Source of the DNA: Fragilaria radians
Lineage: Eukaryota; Bacillariophyta; Fragilariophyceae; Fragilariales; Fragilariaceae
Assembly (NCBI GenBank): GCA_900642245.1
Contig: CAAAJI010000105.1
Location: 74,369-138,368, forward strand
DNA length: 64,000 bases
Reading direction: 5' to 3'
This document shows positions 10,023 to 22,100 of this stretch, in pieces. Position 1 is the first letter of the stretch, and each line of letters begins with the position of its first letter. The notes beneath the pieces were generated by a model that searched no databases, was not told the DNA's origin, and was given only the letters and a program-made list of their open reading frames with translations. The translations under genes were made by a program, and so were the position numbers.

Positions 10023-11906
10023 AGTTTAGATGAGAAAACACTGGTTGTAATGATCAATTGCGCTTGGTTCGCGATCAATTAATAATAGTAATCAGAAATC
10101 GGAGGGACTAAGGAAGTGAAAATAATTGGATGATAAGCGTTCTCACGAAACTCCCTCATATCCTATTGACAGTCTCATGCCCTTAAACTCGAAAATAAAA
10201 TTTCCCGCCCAAAGGAATATTTGAAATTATTGCGACAGAAATAAATCATGACAGTATGACACTAATCGCAACATACTAGATGCACTTGAAAATTCGAAGG
10301 TCTTTCACACGAGCCACATCATGACGTGTACAACGTTTCGGCAAGATATGGAGTATACAACTGTCAGTGCGATACAATGGAGTGATCTTTTGCCTCCTGC
10401 TTTTTTTCGCCCTCAATTCTTATTGACAAGGCATCGAATCATGTATTATCTCCTATATTTTTTATCTGTGAGCTACCAGCCTGTAACATTGTATGAGGGT
10501 GCCCCTTGTCTCTGAAATAGTATGAAAAAAATAGGCAAGAGGGTAACATTCTTTTTATTTTTCACAAGATAGATTTGGATAATCATAAATTATTCTTTAT
10601 AAGGCAAATTTATAATTAATAAATATCAAAATCTAAAAAAGATTTCCAGGACCGCCGTAATTAGGCGGAAGTTGCTATGATTCAAATCATTTGAATCATG
10701 CTACATTCAAACTCTCCAGATGACTTGATGCTCACAAGAAGATACAAGATCGAATTACAGCAACGCTCCAAATTTGATTATAATTCTTACCACTCAGAAT
10801 AAAGAAGTTTTCAGCGTCTGGCGTTTTTGAGCCTACTAATTCTTTGGTATATTCAATGCTACTTTCTTGTTCAGTCTATTCTGGATACAGGAAGGATTTA
10901 TTTATCAACACAATATTCTACTTCATAAATATTAAGGATCCAGCTGTGTCTCCTTTGGTGGTTGAACAAGGTTTTTGGAAATGAGAAATGTACCCTCTGT
11001 TTGATGCAGAAGATGCGCAGCTTCCTGAAAACTATTGAAGTTAGGAGTTGGAGACATAGGCTTACAATCTATCCGTCAGCGGGCTAGATATGACAAATTA
11101 AGCCATTTGAGGCGGGGTTTTACAGGGTTCTTAGCACCCCTGTCCAGAGAGTTAAATGACAACAGCTTCCATTGAGCTTTTCCTCAACTTACCAGTTTGA
11201 TCTGGATTAGTTGGATCAAACCAATGTCTCAGAGTGTTCACTTCAATTTGTCCCTAATTAATGAAATGCTGATCACAGCGTTAACGATTTAGCATTTATT
11301 AATGCATTATTAAGTTTTGTACTCCCACGATGTGTTAGATATATGGGGAGCACAAGATGGTCATAATCCAAACGGTAGAAAATTTGAAAGATTACGGAGC
11401 AAAGGAGGCTTCATTAAAGTGTAGAGAAGAGTTGTGCTTGTCAATGAAAGTTGAGTTAGGGAGTGCAAGTCATGGTTACATGGCAGCCTAATCAGGAAGA
11501 GAATTGCACACTAACGTATTCTGGTTATAAAGCTTAAATTTCTTTCTTTTGATTGACGAGTTATTCATAATCGAGAAAAATAGCAAAAACGGCGTAGCAA
11601 ATAATATTCGATGTGTTGTGGGCGCATCAGATCCGTTGTCAAAAAATACCTCTAATGATGAGAAAGGCAAAAACTTCTTTTTTGATTGAATAGAAATCAT
11701 TCCAGGAGACGACTACAGTGCTCTAGCTTCAAGAAATCAATCAAAGGCGTATTTTGAAATCATTTGAAATATCGTTGAAGATTTAGTTGAAATAAACCTC
11801 CTGGAAAGGCTTGGATGCAGAATAATAAGTTGAAGTTATTTTATCATAAATCACACCCATCCATTATGTGAATAAGATTGGGATCTAGTTCTTCCGTTCT
11901 GAAAAT
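10023..11906. other. Gene-free region with two short palindromes
   Basis: I find no convincing gene. The first 200-300 bp would contain the RRP1 promoter. Two hairpin-capable sites stand close together: 10652-10668 (CCGCC, 7-base loop, GGCGG) and 10677-10699 (near-perfect palindrome around TGATTCAAATCA). The rest is AT-rich with many stops. A reading frame of about 64 codons at 10321 shows no domain and is not annotated. Confidence 0.5.
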
Positions 11907-13579
11907 TCACTTGGACTTGGTCTCTTGGATTTGCATCGACGTTTGAAGCTCATCTAGCTCAAGCTGCTGGGATCTTACTTCATTGAGTAATTCCACAGCT
12001 AAGCTATACACCTGATGCCGTTCTTCCAACTTTTGATGATTTATGCGACACTGAGAAAGAGTTGTTTGTAGTGTTTCTGTTCGATGATTTTCTCGAGCGA
12101 TAAGGAATTCCTGAGTCTCTTTTTTCTCCTTCTCACAAAGTGCATGCAGTTTCTGGACAGAAATTTCATCCTCAGAGATTTCCTTGCTCAATTCTTCCAA
12201 CGTTTTATTTCGTTCCCTTACGGAATCATCTATTTCGATCTGTAGGAGCTTAGTCTCTTCAATTATTGACTTAGATTTTGTAACAATTCCATCAAAAATA
12301 ATTTGGTTTGCGTCTAGTTCCCCTTTATGCTTTTCTCTGCCTTCCCTAATCTCCTGTTCTAATTTTCGAATGTCTTCCAGCAAAACTTTTTCCGATTTCT
12401 TCAGACCATGCAATTCCGCTTGACAAGGAACGATTTTTTCAGTGTGAACACGATCAATTATTACTTTTTGTTCCATAACTTTCTCCTCGAAAAGTCTTAC
12501 GTCATCTAACTCCTTTTGCGCTGCGAACATCTCATTCTGCTTAAGAGATAAAGCTTCTTTTGTCTTAAGTGCTTCTGCTTCCAACTCAACGATTTCCTTT
12601 ACAATAGTTTCGATATCTTTTCTAAAACTAGATCGATTTTCAATGGCAGCATTAGCTTCTGCTAACTGATTCTTGATAAACTTCACAACTTCAACGATTG
12701 CCCGATCAGATTCTGCCATATTCTTTTTCCTCATCTCAGCTTCAAGATATTTTTTGTCTTCCAGTTTCAGCTCTTCGACCAAATGGCTCCTTTCCTTCTC
12801 AAAACTAGACTTGGTGGATTCTAATTTTCTTTCCTGGAAAAATCGAAGAAAGTATGATATCTTAGAGCAATGACAATTAGTCATGACATAATCGAAAAAT
12901 AACTTACATGATGAATAACGTCGAGTGCACTGTCTTGACTTTTAGCTTGTATTTCATCGAGCTCTTCGTTCTTGATTGTTAATTCACGTTTTTTACATTC
13001 CAACTCAATCTCCATTTCTTTCGACTCTTTTTCAGCCTTTTCTAGTTCATACTCAAGTCTATCTAGTTCAAGCTTGCGCTCTATTTCTGATCTTACGGTT
13101 TCGAGTTCACGTATTTGATCTAATGTGGAGGTTGCCTTTTCCTTGGCATCGTGTGTCAAGGAGAGAAACTCCTTTACTTTAATTCTTCTGTTTTCTAGGA
13201 AATGTATGTCAGATGCCTCATGACTTACGTCTTCTCCCTTTTCTGCCGTTTCATCCTTGATCAAATACAATTGTATCAAAGAAGTTTGCAAATCATGCAT
13301 CATTCTTGCACGCAAAGTCTCGTTTAAATTTGTGGAGTCAACCAAGTCCAGTGCCGCTTGACGAAGAGAGTACATTTCTTTTTGGGAATTAGCAAGGCTT
13401 CGAATCATCTCTTGACAAGTGCGATCTTCGCGCCGTTTTTCCTCCTCCAATTTAACGATAGAAGCATCAATATCGTTAACTTCTTCACGGAGAGAATGAC
13501 GCAACTGATCGCATACATTTGAGGAAGAACCAAAATTGAGGAAAAACTCTTCGGGATTACTTTTCACGTTGCTTGTCAT
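11907..13579 (-). CDS. Coiled-coil protein of unknown function, two exons
   Basis: Exons 13579-12908 and 12833-11907 encode 532 aa. The intron is 74 bp with a GTAAGT donor and TTTTTCCAG acceptor, phase 0, and it joins ALDVIHH directly to ERKLESTKSS. I start at the ATG at 13579 because the frame upstream opens only with GTG. Apart from the first 30 residues, nearly the whole protein is Glu/Lys/Leu-rich with heptad character, so a long parallel coiled coil is expected, as in kinetochore, centrosome or intraflagellar-transport structural proteins. No globular head domain is visible. I cannot assign it to a named family. Confidence 0.8.
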
Positions 13580-13748
13580 CGCGATACAAGTTTGGTAGAT
13601 GCTGGAAATTGAACAATGAATAAACGCTTTCACTAAAGACCGAAAATTGTGACTGAAGTGTACAGTAGCGTAGACTAAAATTTAGTCTTGACAACCAATA
13701 TTTCATTCACACTTGGAATATGGTATTTACATAGATAATGCTTCACCA

Positions 13749-15230
13749 TTATTTTAAGGTTTGAAGTGTAGATAATAAAGGTCGATGCGAGGAACAATTC
13801 GAAGTATCATCGTCTGAGTAGGAACTGGTGACTGGTCTTAGATATTGCAATGGAGCAAGATCCCAAGAGGCCACTTTCATTCCAGTATGTACCTCTAATG
13901 ATTCCGAGCTTACTTGACTTCGATGCGAGCTACAGCTCCATAATCTGCCAACTAAAGATCTCACACTTTGTGGCGATATTTTTCGGTTGATCTGGCTTTG
14001 CGTATCATTTTCAATGCCACATATATGAAATGTCTTGCATTCTTCTGGATCTACACGCAGATCATCATCATTCGCCTCGCATATTGTTTGCAACATATTC
14101 AAATCAGATAAATGGGAGTAGGAAGACAATGTCTGGACTTCGTGACTTTCCTCATACACCGAGTTTTCATGAATCGCTGCATCATCCATTTCCTTCGTCC
14201 CTATAGAAAGCGAGAATTCACTTAGCGAATGAGAGTGGTCACTAGACGTTGCATTGTCACGATTTCGAGGTCTAGTGCATTCGAATGGCGGTGAAAAAGA
14301 GACATAGCTCTTCGCGTGATAATGATCGAAGGAGCCAAAGGGCTCATAAATCCTGCTGACTGCCTCTCGAGTGAGGACGACAAGAGTCTCATTTTCAGTG
14401 TAACATTTTGAGTTTGACAACATGCCAAGCTTCGTAAGGTGATCAACCAGCGAAAGTCCAACTTTATTGGCCATCTTTGCTGACATTGACCACGGCTTTG
14501 CTATCCAACATTCGAAGGGTTGCGTTTCGTAATGCTGGATACTAAGGCAATGAATCATTTGCTGAGCTTCGCCACCTCGAAGTTGGAGTAAGCCATCATA
14601 GTCCTGCTTCCAGGCGTCAGGGAGGTTTTTCCTCAAGCTTTGCAAAACATCACGAACACTATCTGTTTCTATGTCAACAAAAATCCGTAGTATTTCATAC
14701 AATTTCCTGCTTGTGTCCATGAGGAGAACAAAGATTGGAATTCTTGAAGTTTCTACACTGTTTGTAGTAACGTTTCTTGATGAACCTTTCCTAACTAGCT
14801 CAATTGAAGAATTATCCATAAGAAATATTCGGCAATTATTTGCGGGCTGTCCTTGATTGCAGTCTCCTAATTCAACATCTGGTGATGCGATGGAAAGCAC
14901 ATAGGCTTGTCTCCAAGATTTGTGAATTGATGAGACGGAACTTCCATCATCGTTGCTACTGATACGCTTCGGATCTTTTCTCGATATTCCACTTCCAGGG
15001 ACGCCGTGATAATAGGATCCGCTTAGATCTGATAAATCTCGTGAAAGCGAGTCCGATCCTACCACTACGCTCTGAGGCGTGGATCGACAGGATGACGTGC
15101 CTGAGGAGCTCCCTACAGTATTTTCGTTTTGTCCAAGTGAGCTGTATTCTGATGGTGGTTTACTAATCGAAAGCTCCGTTCGAGACGAGACTAGGGTCTT
15201 GGTTTTGAGACTTATTGTTTTAACAACCAT
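13749..15230 (-). CDS. Ser-rich hypothetical protein with one probable globular domain
   Basis: Protein of 493 aa starting at the ATG at 15230; the frame upstream opens only with GTG. The first 95 residues are Ser/Thr-rich and low complexity. From about residue 100 to 280 the sequence looks folded: VYVLSIASPDVEL-like strands, then RIFVDIETDSVRDVLQSLRK, YDGLLQLRGGEAQQMIHCLS and a Trp-containing PWSMSAKMANKVGLSLVDHL. The remainder is disordered. I do not recognise the family; the spacing of the LPDAW, YDGLLQLR and KPWSMS elements suggests a conserved domain rather than random sequence. The coiled-coil gene lies 169 bp downstream on the same strand. Confidence 0.75.
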   Translation of the reverse strand: MVVKTISLKTKTLVSSRTELSISKPPSEYSSLGQNENTVGSSSGTSSCRSTPQSVVVGSDSLSRDLSDLSGSYYHGVPGSGISRKDPKRISSNDDGSSVSSIHKSWRQAYVLSIASPDVELGDCNQGQPANNCRIFLMDNSSIELVRKGSSRNVTTNSVETSRIPIFVLLMDTSRKLYEILRIFVDIETDSVRDVLQSLRKNLPDAWKQDYDGLLQLRGGEAQQMIHCLSIQHYETQPFECWIAKPWSMSAKMANKVGLSLVDHLTKLGMLSNSKCYTENETLVVLTREAVSRIYEPFGSFDHYHAKSYVSFSPPFECTRPRNRDNATSSDHSHSLSEFSLSIGTKEMDDAAIHENSVYEESHEVQTLSSYSHLSDLNMLQTICEANDDDLRVDPEECKTFHICGIENDTQSQINRKISPQSVRSLVGRLWSCSSHRSQVSSESLEVHTGMKVASWDLAPLQYLRPVTSSYSDDDTSNCSSHRPLLSTLQTLK

Positions 15231-17221
15231 AATGTACCGCACGAAACACCGCTTGTGTCAACTTATAGAAACTTTCTCCTCTTTTTAGCAAGCAATGGAT
15301 TTCGATCCCGTGAAAAAAAAAGCTTATATATCGTACAAAACGAAAAAAATAGTTTTTCAAAATTCCATGGGCACATGTTTTATTTAATGAGAATACCGAC
15401 TATGCTTGACGTAATTTTTGGAAAATTGATTTTCCCTCTTTTACGTTGGAAGTTTATTTGGCAGTCTTTCAATCAGGAGAAGATATATTGTGAAGAGGAG
15501 AAATTCCTCATGTATTAAGTAGAGTAAGGCGTTATTCAAATCTGTCTCTTCGACATGAATGGACAATGGTACAATAGATAGTACTGTGGTCGTAAGATCT
15601 TTTACCATTAAACCTCCCTCAGACATTTTAACTTGTGAATTCCTTTTGCATTCCAGGATACAGGCTCCAACAATCATTTGTTTCCGTAACAAAAGGGACT
15701 CAGGTGCGCAACCGTTCCAGCAATACTTGGTATTGCTCAGTATAAGTAATATGCATTTATGCATCGTTGTTTTCATTCTTAGTATTCAGACAAGATCTTA
15801 CAGAAAAATGTACATGGATGAAATGCTCCAATCGTTAAAAGGCTTTACAACTAGCATGAACAACCTACTTTGAATTTTAAGATACAATTGAGGGAAAAGT
15901 TAGCAAAACCGACTGTCAGTGTCCGCTTCTATGCGGCGATAATTCAAAAACTCTACCTTGACTCGGGCGATCATGATACAAAAGCTGATGGCATTCTTGA
16001 TGTATTGAAATCAGGAAAGAATGATGTATGCATCCATCTCGACCCTGGATAATTATTCATACCACGAAGGAGGGAAAGACAACGATAGTAATGAGGAGCC
16101 AAGATCTATTCAGAAAGCTTGGAATAAGTATATTATGTAGCATAAGCAAAAATTATGCGAATTTAATGCTCTCAAAGATATGAATAACTGATATTTTGGT
16201 AGTTTGTTAATAGCGACTAATCCCTAGAAATAGCCAATGGATTAGGTGCAAGTTTTGGTTTTGAAGTCAAGAAACTAGATCATTTCAAGAAAGCATAGTA
16301 ACATACGAATATCATGAATGCCAGCGAATCTCCTTTGATGAAAAATTTCATTTAGAGTTATGTGGGTAGAAATGCATTTATAATGCAGGGTTTCCTGAAA
16401 ATGAATCCCCACCTTTCACGGCAGACTAAGTGCAGGCATGATGGGGATAGGCAGAAAATTTGCATTACTAGGTGAACCACATGTTTCTTTAGATGCCATG
16501 TATTCCCAGTTTCCTTAGGTACCACAATCCTCTGGTCTTTCCCTTTTGAAAATGAGTATATTACTTTACCTTTGTTATATTTTTGCAAGTTACCTTTCTT
16601 TTTGCTACTTGCTTTGAGAAGAAGCTCTTACCTTACTTTTTAAGAGATCCTAATCCGTTCCTAATTTTGGGTTGTTTTCCTCTTTATCATATTGAGCACC
16701 GCGCTTAGATATCTTGAACTTCCCACTGTTTTTACTCAATTGTTCTATTTTATTCTTCATTTAAAACTTTTTCCAGTTTACAACTTTTTCCCACAAGGAT
16801 TTAGTGAATTCAATTCAAAAAATTGAACATAATTGCATTATCCGGTTTGTCTCCTTAAAGAATGCAATGTAAAATATTTGTCAGTTGATAAAGAGATGGA
16901 GGGAAAACATCAAGCTTTAAGCAATTACATGCCAAATGCTTGATGTTATCTTTAAATGTCTGAAATCGGTTTTCCAAATGGTCGATTTGTCACCAAGTCG
17001 GAGAATTGTCTCCACTAATGGAATAATAGAGTCAGAGCCAATATAATAAGAAAGCAACGGTATAAATTATGCATTGCAATGAATTGCCGTACTTTTCTTC
17101 CCTTGATATGAGTCTTTCAGAGGTATACTAATGTTTAAAGTTGATTTTATTGAATTTTCTTTTTCTTAAGTAGTACAGTCTTCATTCACAAGCTCCTTTT
17201 ACCATTCCACTTCCACCATAC
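15231..17221. other. Gene-free region
   Basis: This stretch of about 2 kb lies upstream of the Ser-rich gene and downstream of the START gene. Short frames on both strands (for example 15441-15776 minus and 15559-15873 plus) overlap each other and carry no recognised motif. It may be old transposon debris. I see no RNA gene. Confidence 0.4.
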
Positions 17222-18658
17222 CTACTCCAAGAAGTCAGCATTGTCGTATTCTTCATTGGGATCGACATGATCAGGATGATGAGGATGTATGAGTCCCTCC
17301 TTCAGCCCACCTCCATTAGGCCAGAAACAAGCGTAACCCATTTGGGAAAGGCCGACTGGCCGACTACTTCGACCTGGTGCAATCTTAACCATTTGTGTGT
17401 CCTTTACGTCACCTTTATACTCAACAACATTCTTGTTGATTCTGTAAAATAATTTGAAGGGTTCGATCGGTGCCAGACTATTTATAGCAACACGACACAT
17501 CCAGGGAGAGACGTCGTGTCCTGGATGAGCGTGCGCGAGGAGAGTGAATCGGGTCTTGTTCGGATCATCGGGATGTGGCGATAGGAAGTTAGCACCGCGT
17601 AAGGCGTATGCTTTATTTGTAGCGTCCGTTTTCTTCGCGATCAGTGATGCATACTCGTTTCCTTCACATGCTTGATTCACGATTACGACAGTTCCATCCC
17701 TAAGCCATCGATGATGGCAAAACGTTACGAAGTTACGAGGTTGAATGAAAAGAATTTTAGGGGTCTGGCCCCAACAGATTTTTGAGTGCGGTGATATGAT
17801 ATCTAAATCTGAGTGCTTTTCGATCAAATCGTTATATTCGGGTAGTGTCTTTTCGTCAGCTAGATAGGCACACACTTTTTCTATTGGCGCATCAATTGTC
17901 GCATAAGCTTTCATACATGGGTATTCTTCATCATATTTGGAATCTGCATGGATTCCCCGTGAATCCTTCATCCATTTCATATAGCAACGAGTTCTCCCAT
18001 TTTTGTTGTATTGAGGACATAGCTTACTGCACTTAATCTCTTTCCAACCATTTGCTTCAGATTCTTCGTGATCCTCTTCAAAAAGTAATTTCTCCGCCCA
18101 TTTTTCAATGTCTAAGCCAATTCGATCCCATTCTCTTTGCTTCCGGATACGAGCTAGTAAAGTTGTTTGCGATACTGTACCCTGGTCTTCCGCATCCATT
18201 TCATTGTCCTCCAACACTTCATGACCCATTTGTCGTTTCATGCTTTTTAGTTCTCTCCTTAGATCATTCATTTCTTGTCGTATACCCCTCAGCTCAGCCA
18301 AAGCTTCGTTCATTAAATCATCGAGCGTTTCCTTTTTATTAACATTTTGTGAATTTGGTCGAGAGGATGCCACCAATTTCTGAGGTAAGCCATAGTAATA
18401 TCCGGTTTCTTTCAGAGTATTTTTTATTGAGGCTGCCCAAACAATAGAGCGTCTACTTTTATTTCCATTCATTTGTCCTCTCCTCCGTTTCCAACATGCT
18501 ACTGGAATGGAATTTTTTAAAATCACAGAGGGTAAGGATCGAGCAGGTAGGATTTTCTCCAATATATCCGCCTCGACGAAAACATATAAAGATGCTATGA
18601 TAATCAACAACATATGAATCGATGTCCCGGACCATTTAGCAACGGAGAATAATTGCAT
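17222..18658 (-). CDS. START-domain lipid-binding protein, membrane or secretory targeted
   Basis: Protein of 478 aa with an ATG at 18658. An N-terminal hydrophobic stretch at about residues 14-30 is a signal peptide or anchor and could be the first half of a bipartite plastid presequence. A basic linker follows, then a short coiled coil at about residues 111-145 (rich in LRGIRQEMNDLRRELKSM) and a START domain at about residues 205-410. Supporting motifs are AYATIDAPIEKVCAYLADE, EYNDLI, FIQPRNFVTFCHHRW and FTLLAHAHPGHDVSPWM. START domains bind sterols, phospholipids or ceramide in a hydrophobic cavity and move them between membranes. Two Cys near residues 210-214 precede the domain. The ligand cannot be inferred. 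Confidence 0.82.
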   Translation of the reverse strand: MQLFSVAKWSGTSIHMLLIIIASLYVFVEADILEKILPARSLPSVILKNSIPVACWKRRRGQMNGNKSRRSIVWAASIKNTLKETGYYYGLPQKLVASSRPNSQNVNKKETLDDLMNEALAELRGIRQEMNDLRRELKSMKRQMGHEVLEDNEMDAEDQGTVSQTTLLARIRKQREWDRIGLDIEKWAEKLLFEEDHEESEANGWKEIKCSKLCPQYNKNGRTRCYMKWMKDSRGIHADSKYDEEYPCMKAYATIDAPIEKVCAYLADEKTLPEYNDLIEKHSDLDIISPHSKICWGQTPKILFIQPRNFVTFCHHRWLRDGTVVIVNQACEGNEYASLIAKKTDATNKAYALRGANFLSPHPDDPNKTRFTLLAHAHPGHDVSPWMCRVAINSLAPIEPFKLFYRINKNVVEYKGDVKDTQMVKIAPGRSSRPVGLSQMGYACFWPNGGGLKEGLIHPHHPDHVDPNEEYDNADFLE

Positions 18659-18745
18659 TATATTTGTGAATGATGGAGGTCAAATCTTGATATTGCTTGT
18701 GAAACAAATATCCTTCTATATTCTGCTTTCTTGAAAATCTCAAGA

Positions 18746-19153
18746 TCACTTCTGAGCTATGATCCTGTGCTCTCTCTGTAACGTGTCAACAATGAACTTT
18801 TCTCGTTCAACTCTGAAATTTTTCCAAATCTGTTGAAACCTGACGATGACTACTTCAACTTTTGGTGTCTGTATGTCTGTACGCTTTATGGATCGACGGA
18901 CGGCGATTGCACAAACACGACTGAGTTGTACTTTAAGTGCCTTACGTGTTACTACTTCGATTTTGTCGTACTCGTACTCGAGAGCATCATAAGTAAGTCG
19001 AATATTGTGTAGCATGGCTATGAGTACTTTAAAATAAAGTCTATCTAATGTTTTTCTAAATACTCTAGATTTGAGAATAAATGAGACTCCGTTTTCACTT
19101 CTATTGATGCCATTTTGCTCCACCATCTGTACAACAATGCACTTGGTGCACAT
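18746..19153 (-). CDS. Possible small basic protein
   Basis: Frame of 135 aa with an ATG start, 88 bp upstream of the START gene on the same strand. The C-terminal two thirds are helical and rich in Arg, Lys, Val and Ile (for example RVCAIAVRRSIKR), with no known motif. The frame could be a small gene, a 3' exon or chance. There is no second line of support, so confidence is low. Confidence 0.3.
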   Translation of the reverse strand: MCTKCIVVQMVEQNGINRSENGVSFILKSRVFRKTLDRLYFKVLIAMLHNIRLTYDALEYEYDKIEVVTRKALKVQLSRVCAIAVRRSIKRTDIQTPKVEVVIVRFQQIWKNFRVEREKFIVDTLQREHRIIAQK

Positions 19154-22100
19154 CCAATCTAAAATGTTACATCGCCAGTACGTTAGTATCCTTCATTTGT
19201 ATCCAAAGGCATGGCATCTGTGTTGAGGATACTTTGCATTCCCGAATGACCGTTAGGTACCGGTCAACTTGAGTGCAAACCATGGAGCAGTTTTGAAGCC
19301 ACATAATTGTAGCAAATCATCTGCTGGAGAGCCTTTTTTTCCTTCCCTTCTTCTACTGAGATACTAAATGAATTAAATTTGGTGAGAATGTAATTTGAAA
19401 CTATGTAAAAGATAATAAAAACGTGACAGAAAGGGGAAAAAAAGAAAAAGGAAAAGGGCTTAGAGTAATGAAAAAGTTAAGTTAAGTCAAGTCGTCGAAG
19501 TCAAAGCAAGTCTTGTCAAATAACGAAGTGTTGCAATCAAAGTGTCATGTCAAGTTGTATCCGTTACAGTCAACTTGCATAAAGCTTCTGCCATCATCAT
19601 TCTATGTTGCCATCTGTTATTCATTAATAAAAGTTGATTTAACTATAAATGATTTATTTTTTGTAATTGAATCGCAACTTCAAGAAGAAATCTTGTTAAC
19701 AATTCCAAAAAGAAACTCGATTTAAAGGGAACTGTGGGAATTGGAAGTAAGGTTGTTATTCGCAAACAAAAGTCACACCAAAAAAGGAACACAGAACAAT
19801 GAAGAAATAAACAATAATGAGCATCAACGATATGCATTATTTGGATCCAAAAAAGGGCGACCGAAAAGGAACTTCGACTTTCTATAGATGAATATCTTCA
19901 ATGCAGTGGTAGGGCTTTAAGGACAATGGACACTTTTTTTAAAGTTAACAGACATCTTGCCTCGTTGCCTGAACCTTATACTACAATTGAATATTTCGTA
20001 TTTCGCAGCGTGAAACAGTTTTAGCAGTAGGATTTCATATTGAGAACAAGATCTCGTATTTTCAGATATAAAGGGCTGAAGAGTTTGTGGGAGGACTTGA
20101 AATTCCTCAAGAGCAATCGTTAGGCTTCTTAGAAGTTATTAATGCCTCATATCTAAATGATATGTTTTAGTGAGTAAAAGTAGAAGTCTCGTATAAAGTA
20201 GATGAAGATGAAGCCTAATTGAAAATGAAGTTATTCTTGTAATATTAGTTGCATGAAAGATGAAGCTGTAGTGGATGCTTTCGTATCAGCCGTATAATTC
20301 TAGTTGAATTTTTAAGGTCGAAAGTCTGCTGTGATTTTCTGGCTTGATGCTGTATAAATGCATATAAGCATGATTGGATGATTGTTGATGAAGTTTTGAT
20401 TGTTTCTTTGGCTTTTGATAGATGATGCGTCACTGGTCTATACATGGCTTATTATTTTGTGAATCCTTGGATGCTTTTTTTGGTTGGATGATATTTGGTT
20501 TCTTTTCAATGAATTGGATGTTGATTAAGTGTAATAGGGTAATGGAGGGGATTCTTTTATTGGTCAATGTATACTTTTATTGATTGGGGCTGGTTTAATG
20601 TATCCTTGGAAGGTAAAAGTATACTGATAAATCTTTTCATGGCTGCAATCAGTAAGAATAATTCAATTTTCATGATGTCAAATGATTGTGAAAACTTTTG
20701 AGCAATTGAATAAAAGGGAAAACATTATTAATTCCTTATACCCTCTTGTAATCATTTTCAATTACATTTAGGGTAAACAGTGGATTTCGTCTTGAACCTC
20801 CTACGATTGAAACGATTGAATATGAATTTTGCATCGTGGTTTGGTCCATCAAGGGATTCAAGATAAGAATGTTTCAGGTGTACATTAGCTCGAGGCACGC
20901 ATTTTTTGTAATTCATTTCTTGAAATGGAAAGTATGTACGTTCTAAGAATCAGGAAATTCATTTTCAAGTGCTTTGAGGCATCGCTGTAGTTTTATTTTT
21001 GAAGGGATGTGTTGTTCACGGTTTGATTTTGTAGTGCGTTGACGAATGAACAGTTAATTTTTTTATTACAATCCATTTTGAGGTAGCACTCATACGCATG
21101 AACAGTTAGGATTTAGGCACGAGAAATGCATTCTTTTAGTTGTGAATGAGTGGACGAATCTCTTCAATGAAGTGCAGACTGGCAAATTTATCTTATAGTA
21201 GGGTTAACAGTTGGCGCATGCTTTGTTATCCACATTCGAGCACTAAAAAAACGATCACAATGATATTATCATTTTTATAAAGCAGCGTGTATTTGAAATT
21301 TCACTAATAACCGCTAAATATGTTTTGCAAGTCATAGTATTTTAATGCATATAGTTCTGTAATTTATGATTTCCCCTCAAGGTAACATTGCTTTCCTCAA
21401 ATTTGTTCATCCCTAAGAGAAGGACTGTCTCTATGACTTAATCCTAAATATTGAGCATTGACATCAATAACGTATACAGATAGACACTGTCACTTCTTTA
21501 TCATTCTTATTATGGATTCTGTCGTACTGCTGTTTATTCTGTTGTTTTTGCTTGTTACCACTGCTGTTACTGTCTTTGTTGGATGGTCAAAAGAGTGTTA
21601 GTGCCTTTTGAGTGTCAAAGATTTTGTGAAAAAGGTAATGTCAATTTGTTGTTTATGGAAAGAATCATTGTTCTGTTCACTTTATTTCTGCTTATTATTC
21701 GCGTGCATGAGACTTTAAAAATGATAAGAAAGAAGAATGATTATGATTTCTATCACGCGTTTAAAAATGCAATAATACTATGGGTCCCTTTGATTGATGC
21801 CGTTAAAGCCAGTTGTAAAATTAGATTTTAATTTATTTAATCTAGCTTCTAAAGACATTAATGTAGTTTTCTTCACTTTTGCTCATAATGCTTTGAGCGA
21901 ATGATATTTTATTGCAGTTTGTTTTTGCCATAATAAGCATTAACTATAATGAAAATTTTGATAACATTTGCATTGCAATTAGTTTACAACGAAAGTCTTG
22001 ACTACATTCCATTTTAGAATTTTGGAATGTCTTTCTTCACATTCGATCACATGTAACGTTTCGAACTCGCTCTATCAAAATATGTGTTCATGACGAACTC

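Noticed and set aside
11488..11700. Small minus-strand frame downstream of the coiled-coil gene
   Set aside because: No motif, AT-rich composition and no supporting splice sites; best treated as chance.
21512..21831. Hydrophobic short frames that might form a small membrane protein
   Set aside because: A stop separates them and no consistent splice pair joins them.
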